64,000 bases of DNA from Adiantum capillus-veneris. Lineage: Eukaryota; Streptophyta; Polypodiopsida; Polypodiales; Pteridaceae. Both the position numbers and the translations under genes were made by a program. The notes under the pieces are model-generated. The model had not been told where the DNA came from. It worked only from the letters and a program-made list of their open reading frames with translations, and made no database searches. Shown in pieces: positions 1 through 11,919 of this stretch (the first letter of the stretch is position 1; each line of letters begins with the position of its first letter). The stretch lies in assembly GCA_014529385.2 (NCBI GenBank), contig CM043949.1:144109242-144173241 (forward strand). The letters are read 5' to 3'.

Positions 1-96
1 CCCTCTTCATTTGGCGACTCCAGTTTTGGAAGAGGAAAATCTAGAAGCTTTAGAAGAGGAAGGGGTCGAGGGATGCATGTTAAACATCTTTTGTAA
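1..96 (+). pseudogene. ORF1 C-terminus, RG-rich tail (partial)
   Basis: Frame 1 is open from the window edge to TAA at 94-96. It encodes a Ser/Phe/Arg/Gly-rich tail with repeats of the type GRGKSRSFRRGRGRG. Copy A ends its ORF1 in the same way (SFTRGRGRSPP near 31700-31735). RG-rich tails commonly bind RNA, so this is probably the nucleic-acid-binding end of the ORF1 protein; that role is inference. The upstream part lies outside the window. ORF2 begins almost immediately afterwards. Confidence 0.5.
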
Positions 97-98
97 AT

Positions 99-2077
99 GT
101 GACTGTGCAGGTAGTGATCAATGAGATCGGGAGGTGCTGTCTACCAAGCAAAGCCAAGGATTGTAGTACTAGTTTCATTTATTGTCATTTCACCAATAGA
201 ATTTTTGAGTTCTTTTCACCTAAATCAATTTTGGTTGAAAGTTTTGATTTAGTAAATGGTGATCATTCTTTGATTGATAACATGGTGTTTGGCTCGAAAT
301 ATTCTGAAACTATTAAGTGCTTTGTGTATTCAAATGAATTTTTGAGACATGAACCTACTTTAAGATGTAACTGTAAAAATCTTAATGCCTTCTTTAAGGA
401 ATTTGAATTACTTGGTGTACACGTCTGTACGACAAACCTGGCTAATATTAAGGTTTCTTCTCTTCAGAATCTACTTGGAATGGGTTTGAATCACATACCT
501 GTGGAATCGCTAAACCCAAGAATGGCATTGTCTGCACTACTAGATTGTCTGGCTCACTTAGCCTTAAAGCTCCAACTAGAGCAACAGATCCTACAAGATA
601 TTGCTAAAAAACTAAAAACGGTTTTTTTTCAAAAGGTTAAGCTTTTGCCAAAAAAATGGCTTAGTTTGGATACTACTTGGGTCACTCCAAAAATTATGCA
701 AGAATGACATAAGCTGACTCCTCGTGAGTGGTTTACTGTCGGACTTGATAAAGCTTCTAACACTATATCGATTATTTGTAAAAATCTTGTAGCTGAAGCT
801 GCCCTAGTAAGGCTGGGCGGAACTGAATTTGAAAAGACAAATGAAACACTAAATGATGTAGCTTTAGCTTTGCTAAAGGATTTGGACAATATGGGTTACA
901 ATGAAACTTCAAGTAAGCTTCATGTGTTATTCCCAATTTTTAAGAAACACAAGCAGAAGTTCAGATGGCTTTCTGATGCTTCAAACTGTATTTCTCTTGT
1001 GTTACAAAAGATGTTACTTCCTGCCTAAATCTTATCATGACAAAGATCTGCAATCTTTGTCCAAAAAGAAGAGCAGAGCTTAAAAGATTTAGTGGTATAG
1101 AGTGATGTACCTTTTGGCTTGCTAAGAATTCAATGGAGGTGTTTATTAACTTACCTATGGATATCTACTGTATCTTCACAGCTGATATTACACAATGTTA
1201 TGAAAACATTTCTCTCTCAGGAGATTATGGCCTTCTTGGAGTACTCAAATATATTATCAACCTAGATTTTTCCAACAAAAAGACACAAGGGTTTGAAAAG
1301 ATCTCGTTGGTAAGAACACCTAGTTGGGTTAAAAAATTAGTCAAAAAATGACCACTATGCTTTGACAAAATTTCTCTTATTATGATAATCAAATGGATAT
1401 TGCATAATTGCCCTAATTTAATTGGGACCAAACTGCAAGAGACAAAAATGGGAATACCTATGGGGTTCTCCTGCTCACCGATAATGTGCAATCTGTACTT
1501 ATTATTTTTTGAATACAAATGGTTGTGCTAAAAATTGAAACATTATGAGGAGGCAAACAACTTTTAGCCTTCAACAATTCATTTAGATTCATGGATGATT
1601 TATTGAGTATAAACAGTCAGACCTTCAAAGACTACCTGGCAAAAATTTACCCACCTTGCCTAATAATAGAGCCTACTTCTCTGGAAGAATTTGTGGTAGA
1701 TGATAAAACTGTAGTTAAGAGAACATGTTTTGTAAACATAGAAATACTACTTCACTCTCCTAACATAGGACGTTACACTACACACTTCTTTTGGAAGCGA
1801 GATAATCTGTCACTTAATCCTGCTAAATTCGTTAAAAGGAAAAGTAAAAGACCTATTAAAATGCGCGTAACACCTACTTAGGTATTCTGTCACTTATTAT
1901 ATACTCTTCTTCAGACAACTTTTCTTCCTTTGAGGAGATCAACAAGCTGATAGGTAAATTTTGTAATAATGGGTTCTTGCGGAATGAACTGGTTACTAGT
2001 ATCACGAAAGCAATCTACTTGAATAGTTGGCCGAGTGCCAAAATAGATAAAGTTTTTCTTTGCAATCTACTAAGGAA
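99..2077 (+). pseudogene. Penelope-related reverse transcriptase ORF2, decayed copy 0
   Basis: Coding pieces follow one another in changing frames: 99-707, about 713-1027, 1133-1351, about 1441-1530 and 1591-1881. In order they show an N-terminal region with a conserved L-G-L-N-H-I-P stretch, a GLDKASN box near 735-755 (the DKG-type box that precedes RT in Penelope-like elements), KHKQKFRWLSDASN near 940-980, RT motif A (TADITQCYENI, 1180-1210), motif B (GIPMGFSCSP, 1451-1480) and motif C (FRFMDDLLSIN, 1585-1613). Frameshifts and stops make it non-functional. I see no LTR-type integrase, apurinic endonuclease or clear GIY-YIG domain. Family placement needs an RT phylogeny. Confidence 0.65.
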
Positions 2078-2078
2078 G

Positions 2079-2470
<392 letters not shown>

Positions 2471-2810
2471 TCTGAAGGATTATTGACTTAAGCGCATGAG
2501 ATGGTTTCCCTTGGCCAGAAATATTACCTCCTTTTTATGAGGCCATGCATAAAATAATCCTTAAAGGCTTTTGGTTCACTTAGTAGTCATTACTAAAATT
2601 AGGGTGTATGGTATAACTCATTACGTGTATTAGTTGATACTGCAGCACGTGAACTTTGGGCAACAGAGTCGGGTGTCATAACGATTATGGAGGGAAATGC
2701 TGGCGGTGCACATGGCCACTTATAGCAACCTTCTTCAACCAAATGCATGGCAGAGAGTGAGCCGCTGGACTATATTTAGGGCTTCGAAATATCAACCTAA
2801 TCCACATAAG

Positions 2811-2840
2811 GCTATAAAGGTGAGGGTCTCCCTCACTTAG
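2811..2840 (+). promoter_or_regulatory. TATA-like box plus conserved GTGAGGG hairpin
   Basis: TATAAA (2813-2818) is followed by GTGAGGG (2820-2826), a 3-nt loop, CCCTCAC (2830-2836) and TTAG (2837-2840). Equivalent hairpins with TTAG occur at 13530, 36803 and 39829. Either a promoter/start region or a structured splice donor (AAG/GTGAGG) is possible. Confidence 0.45.
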
Positions 2841-3389
2841 CAAGCTCGGGTATGCTTGTGTATTCTCTATTGATAACCGAGGGTTAGTTTCCTGAGTGAT
2901 TGTAAGTGGAGTGTGTTATACAATGGAAAAAGGGAAGGAAAAACAACAGGTCCTCGAAGTCCACCCTTTGGCTTGTTCTTCTTCTCGGGTCGAGTTCCTT
3001 TGGCTTGATAAGTTAAGATTGAAAACAGGTCCTGGAAGTCCACCCTTTGGCTTCTTCTTCTTCTTCTGAGGTCGAGTTTCTTTGCTTGATAAGTTAAGAT
3101 TGAAAATAGTACTTGGAAGTTTGAAAAAATTTCATGTTGCAATGTGTAGTAATATGCGTAAAGAAAATGGTATGCTTGCAGTTTTGATGGGCGATTCTTG
3201 TATAAACTGATAAGATGAGGATAATGATGGCTTTAAATGCTAGAGACTATATCTAGTTGGTATTATTGGATGGATGATAGCATGATATGCAAAAGTCCTA
3301 AAAGGCATATCAGATATGCATGAATATTCAGTAAAACTTGGTCATAATGCAGTGCCTACCATTTTGTGTACTAAATTTGATTTTTGTGA

Positions 3390-5180
3390 TACCATGATAA
3401 ACTGACTCGGTTGTTAGATGTTGGAAACCGGTCATTTCCTTTAGGAGGGCATGGTTGAGCTTTCAAAACTTTGAATACCTTTTGCGTGGACCATGCTTGA
3501 GGTGGTAAAGAGTCTAGACCTAAGTATAGGGGCTCGACCTTGTGTTGATTGATTGGGTCAATTCCTTCTATTGCCGGAATCCTAATGAAGCTATGATTTT
3601 TGTTCTACTAACAGTAATTTGCACTAAGCTCATTGCCTAATGATGTCTTGACATAATACTAACCATACCTTGCTGATAGTAGAATAACCTTGTGAGTACT
3701 GACATTGAGATGGGTTTTAGTTCGGATTGGGAATATGGTAAACTTCCTTTTGAAGATTACATAAAGAGCTCAGTAGTATACATTAGTGGCTGATGAGGTA
3801 TGCATGCTGTTGTGTTTCAGTAACATGTCTGGCTGATGCTATATACTTGCTGGATATAGTTGTTTACTGACATTTTGCTGGATTCTTACTAAAGGAAAGA
3901 ACTTAAGGAAAATTTGAGCACTATGCAGGTCATACAATTTGTGTACTGAATTGGATTTTCTTAAGATACCATTATAACCCGTCTCAGTATATAGTGTAGG
4001 ATAATGTTTAATCTGGCATGGCTATACTATAAAAGCCTTAAAACACCTTGGTGACCTTGCCTGAGGTGGTAAAGAGTCTCGACTCAGGATAAGGTCTCAA
4101 AGTTGGGTGGTTTGGCCGGGTAAATTTCTTCAAAAATTGGTTTGCTAAGGATATGGTGTGTACTGGCCTTTTGCTAAAGTGTCAGAAGCTAGTCTTTTCC
4201 TTTAGGCTGGCATGGTTAGGCTTTCAAAACTTTGAATACGTTTTGTGGACCTTGCCTGAGGTGATAAATGGTCTAGACATAAGTATAGGGGCTCGACCTT
4301 GTGTTGATTGCTGGAATGCTAATGAAGCTATGATTTTTGTCCTAATGATAGTAGTTTGCACTAAGCTCATTGGCTAATGATGTCTTGACTTAATACTAAC
4401 CATACCTTGCTGGAAGCGGAATAACCTTGTGAATATTGACTTTGTGATGGGTTTTGGTCGTTTTGGGAATAAGGTAAATTTCCTTATGGGTGAAAGCATG
4501 TTAACCTGTTGCGCTTTTTGTGCTAGTTAGCAGTTTCAAGTTAGCACATCTTTGAAAAGTTGGGCGTCCGGTAAATTTTTTACAAATAATATCAAAATTT
4601 GTCGGAGGTTGTACATTTGGATTCCTTGTTTCAAGTGCTTTCTATTGATATATCATATGCCATAGATCTTGGAGATGTAGCTCAAGTTATTGTACTAGTT
4701 ACCATATGTCAAAATTGTGCTAATTAGCATTGTCCGGGACATGAAAAAGCATGACAGGTTAACATGATTTCACCCTTATGAAGATAACAGATACAGCTCA
4801 ATAGTATACATTAGTGGGTGATGAGGTATGCATGCTGGTTTTTTAGTAACATGCCTGGCTGATGCGATATACTTGTTGGATATAGTTGTTTATTAACATT
4901 TTGCTGGATTCTTAGTAAAAGAAGGAACTTAAGGAAAATCTGAGCACTATGCAGGTCATACCATCTGTGTACTGAATTAGGTTTTCCTAAGGTATTATAA
5001 CCTGACTCGGGTTATAGTGTCAGATACTGTTTAATTTGGCATGGCTATGCTTTCCAAGCCTTAAAACACCTTGGTGATCCTACCTGAGGTAGTAAATGGT
5101 CTCGATCTAGGATAAGGTCTCGACTTTGGGTTTTTTGGTAGTGTAATCTTCTTCAAATACTCGTATGCTAAGGATATGGT
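3390..5180 (+). repeat. Imperfect tandem duplication in retroelement leader
   Basis: Segment A (about 3390-3700) recurs at about 4150-4450: shared stretches include CTTTCAAAACTTTGAATAC, ATAGGGGCTCGACCTTGTG and ACTAACCATACCTTGCTG. Segment B (about 3770-4110) recurs at about 4790-5180, sharing TAGTATACATTAGTGG and GATGAGGTATGCATGCTG. About 300 bp (4480-4770) lies between A' and B'. The unit is therefore about 0.8-1 kb and old. No coding sense is visible. Confidence 0.7.
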
Positions 5181-6503
5181 TGTTGGATAAGGCTTGTACT
5201 GGCTTTTTTCTGAAGTTCTAAAGGTTTTTACATTAACTCGGCATCAGGTAAAAAATTCATGGGCTTTTTCATATTTATGACATCGATAATGGATCTATAT
5301 TAGTGTACTTCTTACTAAACAAGTTGGGTTTCATTTGGCTCATTGGTCTAGATCTTAAAAGTTTATTGTACCTGCCTTTTTGGATTGTGGCTGGTTATAG
5401 TACTGATATAGGGTTACGTTGTGGGGTGAATTAATAACCAGATGGTATTATGGGATCCTTGTTGGAAAGTGATGGTCTCCTAGCTAAATGCTTACTATCA
5501 AATTCTCTTATAGACCTTGCCCGAGCCATTATAAGATCTTGACCTAGGCATAAGATGTTGATTAGCTGGGAAATTTCCTTCTTGTGAATCTCCTTTGCTG
5601 TATCCTAATGAAACTGATCTTTTCCTGCCACTGATATTGTTTTATTCTAAACTCATTTGCTACCTAGGTCTTGACCTATCCTAACCTTACCTTGCTTAAA
5701 GCATGATAACGAGGTAAAGTTGATATAAGGATGAATCAAGTTTGAAGAAAGTAAACTCACTGATCTAGCTCACGATAATACATTCTTGGCTGATGCGGTT
5801 TACATGCTGTATAGGTTTTGGTACTGGATTTTTTGGGATTCGTATAGTTTTACATAAGCTTGACCTCGGGTATAAAACTCCTGGCCTTTCATATATAGGA
5901 TATAGACTCTGACAGGCTAGTCTTACTATACCCCTTGGGATAGATCTAAAAGCTATCTTGACGTAGTTTACTAGACCAAAACCGGTAAAGATGCGGATAT
6001 GGGGCTATTGTTCGGAATTGGTAGAAATGTCTTGGGTTAGTAGTAATAGCTTAGAATCAGAGCTTCATGACTGTTGATGCATACTTGCCACATGGATTGG
6101 AATACTGACTTGTTGTAGGATGGTTATGGTCTCTTGGCTGGACTTCTTCCTATTTCCAAATACTAAAACTCCTAGGGCTTTCAGTTTTTTGGTTTTTTGT
6201 ACACAACATCATGTCTGGAACATAGATAAGAGCTAGACCAGCTAATGGATAATATAATTTCATTAAACAAGTTTTCGTTAACTTTCTGACTCAGCATGTA
6301 CAAATTACTTCGGGCATAATCATTATAGTTGTACTCTGTTTTTTATGGAGTCCAGCCACTTGAGGGCGGAGGAGGTCGCTCAAGAATTATGGCAATAACT
6401 GTCACGGTTTCAAATATATAAAAGAAATTTTCAAGAGAGTGTAATTCTTATAATGCAAAAAAAATGATTTGTCTACTATTATCACGTTATACCAAGATAT
6501 AGG

Positions 6504-6557
6504 ATGACGGCTCGGATGAGTACTATAGTTGATCCGATCAAGAGAGCACAGATCTAA
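6504..6557 (+). pseudogene. ORF1 start vestige (MTARMSTIVDPIK...)
   Basis: An 18-codon frame begins MTARMSTIVDPIKRAQ and stops at TAA (6555-6557). It matches the ORF1 start of copy A (MTARMSTNHN, 30213) and the vestige at 46266 (TVRMSTITDPKK). In all three the first codon is preceded within one base by ATAG. Nothing of the remaining ORF1 follows. Confidence 0.5.
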
Positions 6558-6967
6558 AAAAAGCTTAAGGTAGCTAGGGCTGAATATATAGCATCATTTG
6601 TGTCAAAGAATAGGGCATGGTCGAGGCAGAGAGCATATCTTAATCAAACCTGCAAGAATAAGGAGATAAATTATAAAGATACTTAAATGAAAATCATTGG
6701 GAGTTTGTAAACTGATGAAGCTCATTATGAAGTTGTAATTGACTACCAAAGTCTTGTTAAAGTTCATTTTTTAATGATAAAGTGTATTTGCAAAGAAAAG
6801 TTGAAAATTTGTGACATGGATAACAACTAGGATGCCCATACATCACCTGCATACAGAGCCAATACTAAGAGAATGTTATGTTGTTCTATTGGTGCAGGTG
6901 AGGGCTACTCTCTTTGGTTCAACTTTTTGCATACGGTTCCTATGCTAACCACATTGTGTTGTTTCCA

Positions 6968-7194
6968 TGTTACCATATACATGTGGTAGTGATGTGTGTG
7001 AACACACTAGGACCGCCGGGGCATTTTTTCCCTCTTTAGGAGGTTTTTTCCCCCGTGCATTGTATATACGCCCATCACTCTAGGGCTATCTATCTTTCTA
7101 TTGCACACTAAGTAACACACTCTCCATTGTGTGCTTTGAGCTTCCTTCGTCTTCTCCAAGCTGTGTGTGTTTCTCTGCAACCCTAATTCCAACA
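6968..7194 (+). repeat. 5' LTR of copia element
   Basis: 227 bp, TG...CA ends, same length as the LTR at 11920-12146 with no difference seen by eye. Short for a copia LTR but in range. Confidence 0.97.
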
Positions 7195-7196
7195 AT

Positions 7197-7208
7197 TGGT
7201 ATCAGAGC
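7197..7208 (+). other. Primer binding site, initiator Met tRNA
   Basis: TGGTATCAGAGC lies two bases after the LTR and is complementary to the 3' end of plant initiator Met tRNA, the usual copia primer. Confidence 0.95.
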
Positions 7209-7556
7209 AGGTCACGTCCTCCCGGGCTTAGTCGCCAGCTGCTCCAGCACACGCCTGCTCACTTTCTCCGATTTCAGTGAGCTTTGGCAAGCGTTCGCAG
7301 GTCGACAAATTTTTTGGGAGAGCTCGAAGAGCTAGGTCTGCTCAGAATTTTGATTTGGGCTCATTTCGGCCTCCGTTTCCACTACGGGCAGTACTGCACA
7401 GGTTATTTCGTCATTTTGTGCAGATTTTCTGTCAGTGCCGTTTTCTGCATAACAGGTTCCTTATAGTCTTCTACGGTTTGTGCTATATAGCACAAGTTGT
7501 TCCCGCTCCATTTCTCCTATTTTCGGGCAGTTTTCACATCAGGTGCAGCATTTACC

Positions 7557-9821
7557 ATGGCTGACAACAACAACACAGATGTGTTCAAGATGTTTGTTGC
7601 TGAGGACAGGTTGGATGGGGACAACTACCCTATGTGGGCTTATATGATGCAACACGTTCTTGTGTCAAAAGGTGTCTGGAACATTGTGCAGGGCATTGAT
7701 GTACGTCCTGGTTCTGAAGATGTAGGCGATATTGAGGATGTTGCAGGTCTTGCTGCAAGGATTGCAGCTGTTAGAGTTGTTTTGCCTACAGCAGAACAAG
7801 CTCGTTGGGATGTTAAGGATGCGCAGGCTCATGCATTGATTGCGTTGTCTGTGAAGCGCACCATTATTCCTCACATCCGTTCAGCAAAATCTGCAAAACA
7901 GGCTTGGGATATTCTAGCAGGTCTTTATGCAAGCCGCAATGAGGCTAAAATTGCTTTGCTGCGTAAAGAGCTAGAGTCGAAGATTATGCATGAGGAAGAT
8001 GATATGGACACTTTCCTTGCTAGTGTCAAGGATATCAATGAGCAACTCATTTCTGCAGGTGAAGTCATTTCTGACAGTTCCCTTGTGCAGACTGTTCTTG
8101 ATGCCTTACCAGATTCCTACCAGACTTTTGCTAGTACTTGGAGACTGATGACCCAAGGAAATCCTGAAGTTGTCAAGTTTGATGCATTATGCACATTGCT
8201 GTTGCAAGAGTCACTTTCTAGAAAAAACAGGACTAGGCAGCGTGCAGTTGAACAGGCTTTTATTGCTTCTCAAAGAAAGGGTGGTAACAGTAATGCAGCC
8301 ACTTCTTATGGTTCTGCTGCGAGTGGCAAAATTTCTGTTCCTAATGCTTCTGCTGGCAGCACTTCGTCTGGCAATTCTGGTGATAAGGGCAAAAAGAAGA
8401 TGCGTTGCCATTATTGTAAAGCCAATGATCACTTGATCAAGTCGTGTCCTAAGTTGAAGGCCAAAGAGGCTAAGAAGAAAGAGGGTGGTTCCACTGCAAA
8501 TGCTGGTTCCACTACAAATGCAGCCATTGTTGAGTCTTCTATGAAAGGAGATTGTGATGCTGATGTTGATGCAGAATGGGCTTTTAGCGCAGAGTGCACT
8601 TACAATCCTGCTGTCCATGATGCATGCTTGTCAGTTGCTGCAGATTCACATGTGTGGTATTTCGACAGTGGTGCTACAAAGCACATTACCTCACATCGTG
8701 AATTTTTTACCTCTCTCGAGTCTGTCCCTCATGGGAATTCAGTCACTTGTGCCAACAACGCCTCTTATCCAGTTCAGGGAGTTGGAAAGATTGTGCTCAC
8801 TGCTGCTAATGGCAGTTCCTTCACACTTGTTGATGCACTTTATGTACCTGGGATCAAGAAGAATCTATTGTCTGTATCCGCACTTGCTAGACTTGGACTT
8901 GTAGTCAAATTTGTGGATGACAGATGTACAGTTCATGATCTCAGTTTTGGTGATGAAATTGTTGCATCTGGGCTTTTGTGCCGTGGGCTGTATAAGCTCA
9001 CTTTGTATGACAAGTGTGGACAAAATTTTGCAAATGCTGTTGCAGATTCAAGGGCTATTTCAGATGCAAAACTTTGGCATGCACGTTTTGGTCATCTGAA
9101 TTTTGCCAGTTTGCTGCGTTTGCAGAAATCTGATATGGTTGCTTCTTTGCCGCCTCTTGAAGCACCTATCAAACATGTTTGTGAAGGCTGTATTCTGGGT
9201 AAAATGCAGCGTTCTAAGTTTCCAAAGGATGGTTCAGTTAGGGCCACATGCAGGTTGCAGCTTGTGCATAGTGACGTTTGTGGGCCCATGCAAACTCCGT
9301 CCTTGGGCAATTACCTGTACTTCGTGACTTTCATTGATGATTACTCCAGGCATGCATGGGTATTTCCGCTTAAAGCAAAGTCCGAAGTTTTTATGTGCTT
9401 CAAACAATTTTTGGCTATGGCTGAAAATGTCTCAAAATGTACTATGGGCACCCTCCGTTCCGATCGAGGGGGGGAGTATATGTCTCATGAATTTAATGCA
9501 TTTCTGGCTAGTCGTGGGATAAAACACCAATGTACAGTGCCTTATACACCTCAGCAAAATGGTGTTGCTGAGAGGAAAAACAGGTCACTAACGGAAATGG
9601 CACGATGTATGGTCAAAAGTCAAGCTTTGCCGCATTCTTTTTGGCTTGAGGCCATCATGTGTGCCACTTATGTACTTAACAGGTGTCCTACGAAAGCTTT
9701 GCAGTCTATTACTCCATATGAAGCATGGCATGATAGAAAACCTTCTATTGAGCACATGCGTGTTTTTGGCTGTTTTGGCATATGCTTTGGTGCCACAAGT
9801 GCAGCGCAGAAAATTGGATGA
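7557..9821 (+). CDS. Copia gag-protease-integrase (5' part of gag-pol)
   Basis: The likely start is ATG at 7557 (context ACCATGG), 20 codons inside a longer open frame; it gives about 754 residues. In order: Gag (copia-type, residues about 10-250), CCHC knuckle CHYCKANDHLIKSC (near 285), retropepsin with FDSGATKH (near 368), the integrase zinc-binding region with HARFGHLN and CEGCILGK (near 505-550), and the integrase core with HSDVCGP, SDRGGEY and GVAERKN giving the D-D-E triad (near 571, 636 and 672). The frame runs out at 9821 because of an extra T in the run 9773-9776, so the last 16 or so codons are out-of-frame. RT and RNase H continue in the next frame. It copies and integrates the element from cytoplasmic particles. 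Confidence 0.93.
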   Translation: MADNNNTDVFKMFVAEDRLDGDNYPMWAYMMQHVLVSKGVWNIVQGIDVRPGSEDVGDIEDVAGLAARIAAVRVVLPTAEQARWDVKDAQAHALIALSVKRTIIPHIRSAKSAKQAWDILAGLYASRNEAKIALLRKELESKIMHEEDDMDTFLASVKDINEQLISAGEVISDSSLVQTVLDALPDSYQTFASTWRLMTQGNPEVVKFDALCTLLLQESLSRKNRTRQRAVEQAFIASQRKGGNSNAATSYGSAASGKISVPNASAGSTSSGNSGDKGKKKMRCHYCKANDHLIKSCPKLKAKEAKKKEGGSTANAGSTTNAAIVESSMKGDCDADVDAEWAFSAECTYNPAVHDACLSVAADSHVWYFDSGATKHITSHREFFTSLESVPHGNSVTCANNASYPVQGVGKIVLTAANGSSFTLVDALYVPGIKKNLLSVSALARLGLVVKFVDDRCTVHDLSFGDEIVASGLLCRGLYKLTLYDKCGQNFANAVADSRAISDAKLWHARFGHLNFASLLRLQKSDMVASLPPLEAPIKHVCEGCILGKMQRSKFPKDGSVRATCRLQLVHSDVCGPMQTPSLGNYLYFVTFIDDYSRHAWVFPLKAKSEVFMCFKQFLAMAENVSKCTMGTLRSDRGGEYMSHEFNAFLASRGIKHQCTVPYTPQQNGVAERKNRSLTEMARCMVKSQALPHSFWLEAIMCATYVLNRCPTKALQSITPYEAWHDRKPSIEHMRVFGCFGICFGATSAAQKIG

Positions 9822-11844
9822 TAAGGCTGTCAAATGTATTTTTGTTGGTTATAGTGCTGAAAGCAAAGGTTACAGGTTGTATCATCCGCAAACAAAACGT
9901 ATTTTGGTTTCACGGGATGTAGTGTTTGTGGAAGATTCTGTTCAACCCTTGCTGTCATGTACTAGAGACAGTAATGTAAGCTCACAGGACATTTATGACA
10001 CTTTGTTGCCTCTTTTCAGTGGTGGAAATACGAATGTAAGTTCCAATGAGGCAAATGTACAGCCTATGGGGGTTTCTGAAAATGTTTTAGAACAGCCTAT
10101 TACTGATGCAGATGTACATGATGTACTTGATGAGGAAAGGGCTGAAAATGAGCAGGCTAGAGGTATGCCAAAATGGCTGGTGCACACTTTGCGTGACAGT
10201 AAATTGGATGCACCTTTATCTAGTCGTACTCGTTCAGGCTCTCGCCATGCATCTTATGCATCAGATTGTTATGCTTTGGCTGTGTCTAGTTTACATGATG
10301 TTGAGGAGCCTCTGTCTTTTGATGAAGCACAGAATTCAGAAAATTGGATTGCTGCCATGAAATCAGAATATGATGCACTTATAGAGAATGACACATGGAC
10401 TTTATGTGATTTGCCTCCTGGCAAAAAGGCCATTGGTACGAAGTGGGTTTACAAGTTGAAACGCAAGCCGGATGGTGAGATCGATCGCCATAAGGCTCGA
10501 CTTGTTGCAAAGGGTTATGCACAACAAAAAGGCATAGATTATGAAGAGACTTTTGCTCCCACTTGTCGTATGACTACTGTGCGTTTTCTATGTGCATTGG
10601 CAGCTCATTTTGGTTGGGATGTACATCAATCAGACATTGTTACTGCTTTCTTGAATGGTTACATATTTGAGGAAGTTTATCTAACGCAGCCTCGCGGTTT
10701 TGTCATAAAAGGACAAGAAGACAAAGTGTGCAAATGTAAGAAGGCTTTGTATGGGTTGAAGCAATCTCCTCGTGCTTGGTATGAGAAAGCTGACACTCAT
10801 TTGGTTAAACGAGGCTTTCGTAACAGTCCAACAGAAAGCACATTGTATGTAAAGCGTGAGGATGATGTATTTCTCATTGTGGTTCTTTATGTTGATGATT
10901 TGCTGATCACTGGACCAAATGAGAGACATATTGCTGAATTTAAGGCTGATTTGAATGCTACTTTCAAGATGAAAGATTTGGGGCTGTTGCATCATTACTT
11001 GGGTATACAGTTCAAGCAGTGTGATGGTGGTATTGCCTTGTGTCAGAAAAGTTACATAGAGACATTGCTATGTAAGTTTGGACTTGAGGATTGCAAACCT
11101 ATTTCCACTCCCATGGAAACAGGTTTGAAGTTGAGTCTACATGATGCTGGCGATCCTGCTGATGTCACTCTTTACCAAACTGCTGTTGGCTGCCTCATTT
11201 ATGTATGCAACACGAGGCCAGATATTCAGTTTGCAGTCTCGCAGGTCAGCAGATTTATGCATAGCCCAGGGTCTAAGCATTGGCAGGCTGTCAAGAGGAT
11301 TTTCCGCTACCTTAGTGGCACTTTACATCTTGGCTTGTTTTATCCCAAGGGGGGATCATTGCCGCCAGACTTACATGCTTTTTCGGACTCAGATTGGGCT
11401 GGTTGTTTTGACACGCGAGTGTCCACAAGTGGTTTTTGTTTCATGCTTGGCAGTTCATGTATATCATGGTTGAGCAAGAAGCAACCTACTGTGGCCACTT
11501 CGAGTTGTGAGGCTGAGTACAGGGCAGTCTTCACAGCTACGGTTGAGTGTGTATGGCTCAGACGCCTTATGGCTGACTTGGGTGTTGGACAGGACACTGC
11601 CAACACTATCTACACTGACAGTCAGAGCGCATTGGCAGTTGCGAGGAACCCAGTTTTTCATGCTCGCACAAAGCACATTGAGGTGCATTACCACTATGTC
11701 AGGGAGAGGCTCTCAGCAGGAGAGATCAGCTTGGCTTATGTGCCAACACAGGACAACCTTGCAGATCTTTTCACAAAGGCATTGTCTCGTGAGAAGCTTG
11801 AAGCTTTCCGCAAAGCTTTGGGCTTACTCCCCTTTGTGGACTGA
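9778..11844 (+). CDS. Copia RT-RNase H (3' part of gag-pol, +1 frame)
   Basis: This continues gag-pol one frame over; its own upstream ATGs (for example 9646) lie out of frame with the integrase and are not real starts. It encodes the integrase C-terminal part (LDDKAVKCIFVGYS), RT with HKARLVAKGYAQQ and the YVDD catalytic box (10888-10899), and RNase H with DSDWAGC, SCEAEY and TDSQSALAVARN, ending at a TGA (11842-11844). All copia RT and RNase H landmarks are present. Without a frameshift the element would be a single polyprotein. Because everything else is intact, the break is either a fresh mutation, a sequencing indel in a T run, or recoding. Confidence 0.92.
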   Translation, partial: AYALVPQVQRRKLDDKAVKCIFVGYSAESKGYRLYHPQTKRILVSRDVVFVEDSVQPLLSCTRDSNVSSQDIYDTLLPLFSGGNTNVSSNEANVQPMGVSENVLEQPITDADVHDVLDEERAENEQARGMPKWLVHTLRDSKLDAPLSSRTRSGSRHASYASDCYALAVSSLHDVEEPLSFDEAQNSENWIAAMKSEYDALIENDTWTLCDLPPGKKAIGTKWVYKLKRKPDGEIDRHKARLVAKGYAQQKGIDYEETFAPTCRMTTVRFLCALAAHFGWDVHQSDIVTAFLNGYIFEEVYLTQPRGFVIKGQEDKVCKCKKALYGLKQSPRAWYEKADTHLVKRGFRNSPTESTLYVKREDDVFLIVVLYVDDLLITGPNERHIAEFKADLNATFKMKDLGLLHHYLGIQFKQCDGGIALCQKSYIETLLCKFGLEDCKPISTPMETGLKLSLHDAGDPADVTLYQTAVGCLIYVCNTRPDIQFAVSQVSRFMHSPGSKHWQAVKRIFRYLSGTLHLGLFYPKGGSLPPDLHAFSDSDWAGCFDTRVSTSGFCFMLGSSCISWLSKKQPTVATSSCEAEYRAVFTATVECVWLRRLMADLGVGQDTANTIYTDSQSALAVARNPVFHARTKHIEVHYHYVRERLSAGEISLAYVPTQDNLADLFTKALSREKLEAFRKALGLLPFVD

Positions 11845-11906
11845 TCCTGTCCTCAGGGCATGGCACTTCCCTTTACTCATGTGCCAGCTCTCGTTCACCG
11901 CATCAC

Positions 11907-11919
11907 TCCAGGGGGGATT
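11907..11919 (+). other. Polypurine tract of copia element
   Basis: CCAGGGGGGATT lies immediately before the 3' LTR TG and is the expected plus-strand primer. Confidence 0.85.

Noticed and set aside
3780-3830. Hammerhead ribozyme (CTGATGAG near 3792 and 4817)
   Set aside because: No matching GAAA box and flanking stems at the required positions.
8170-9333. Overlapping ORFs in other frames of copia (for example 8211-8618, 8554-8904, 9092-9310)
   Set aside because: Shadows of the gag-pol frame without motifs.
9646-9820. ATG at 9646 as the true start of a separate RT protein
   Set aside because: The stretch 9646-9777 overlaps the integrase in another frame and makes no recognisable protein; the RT frame is a continuation of gag-pol.
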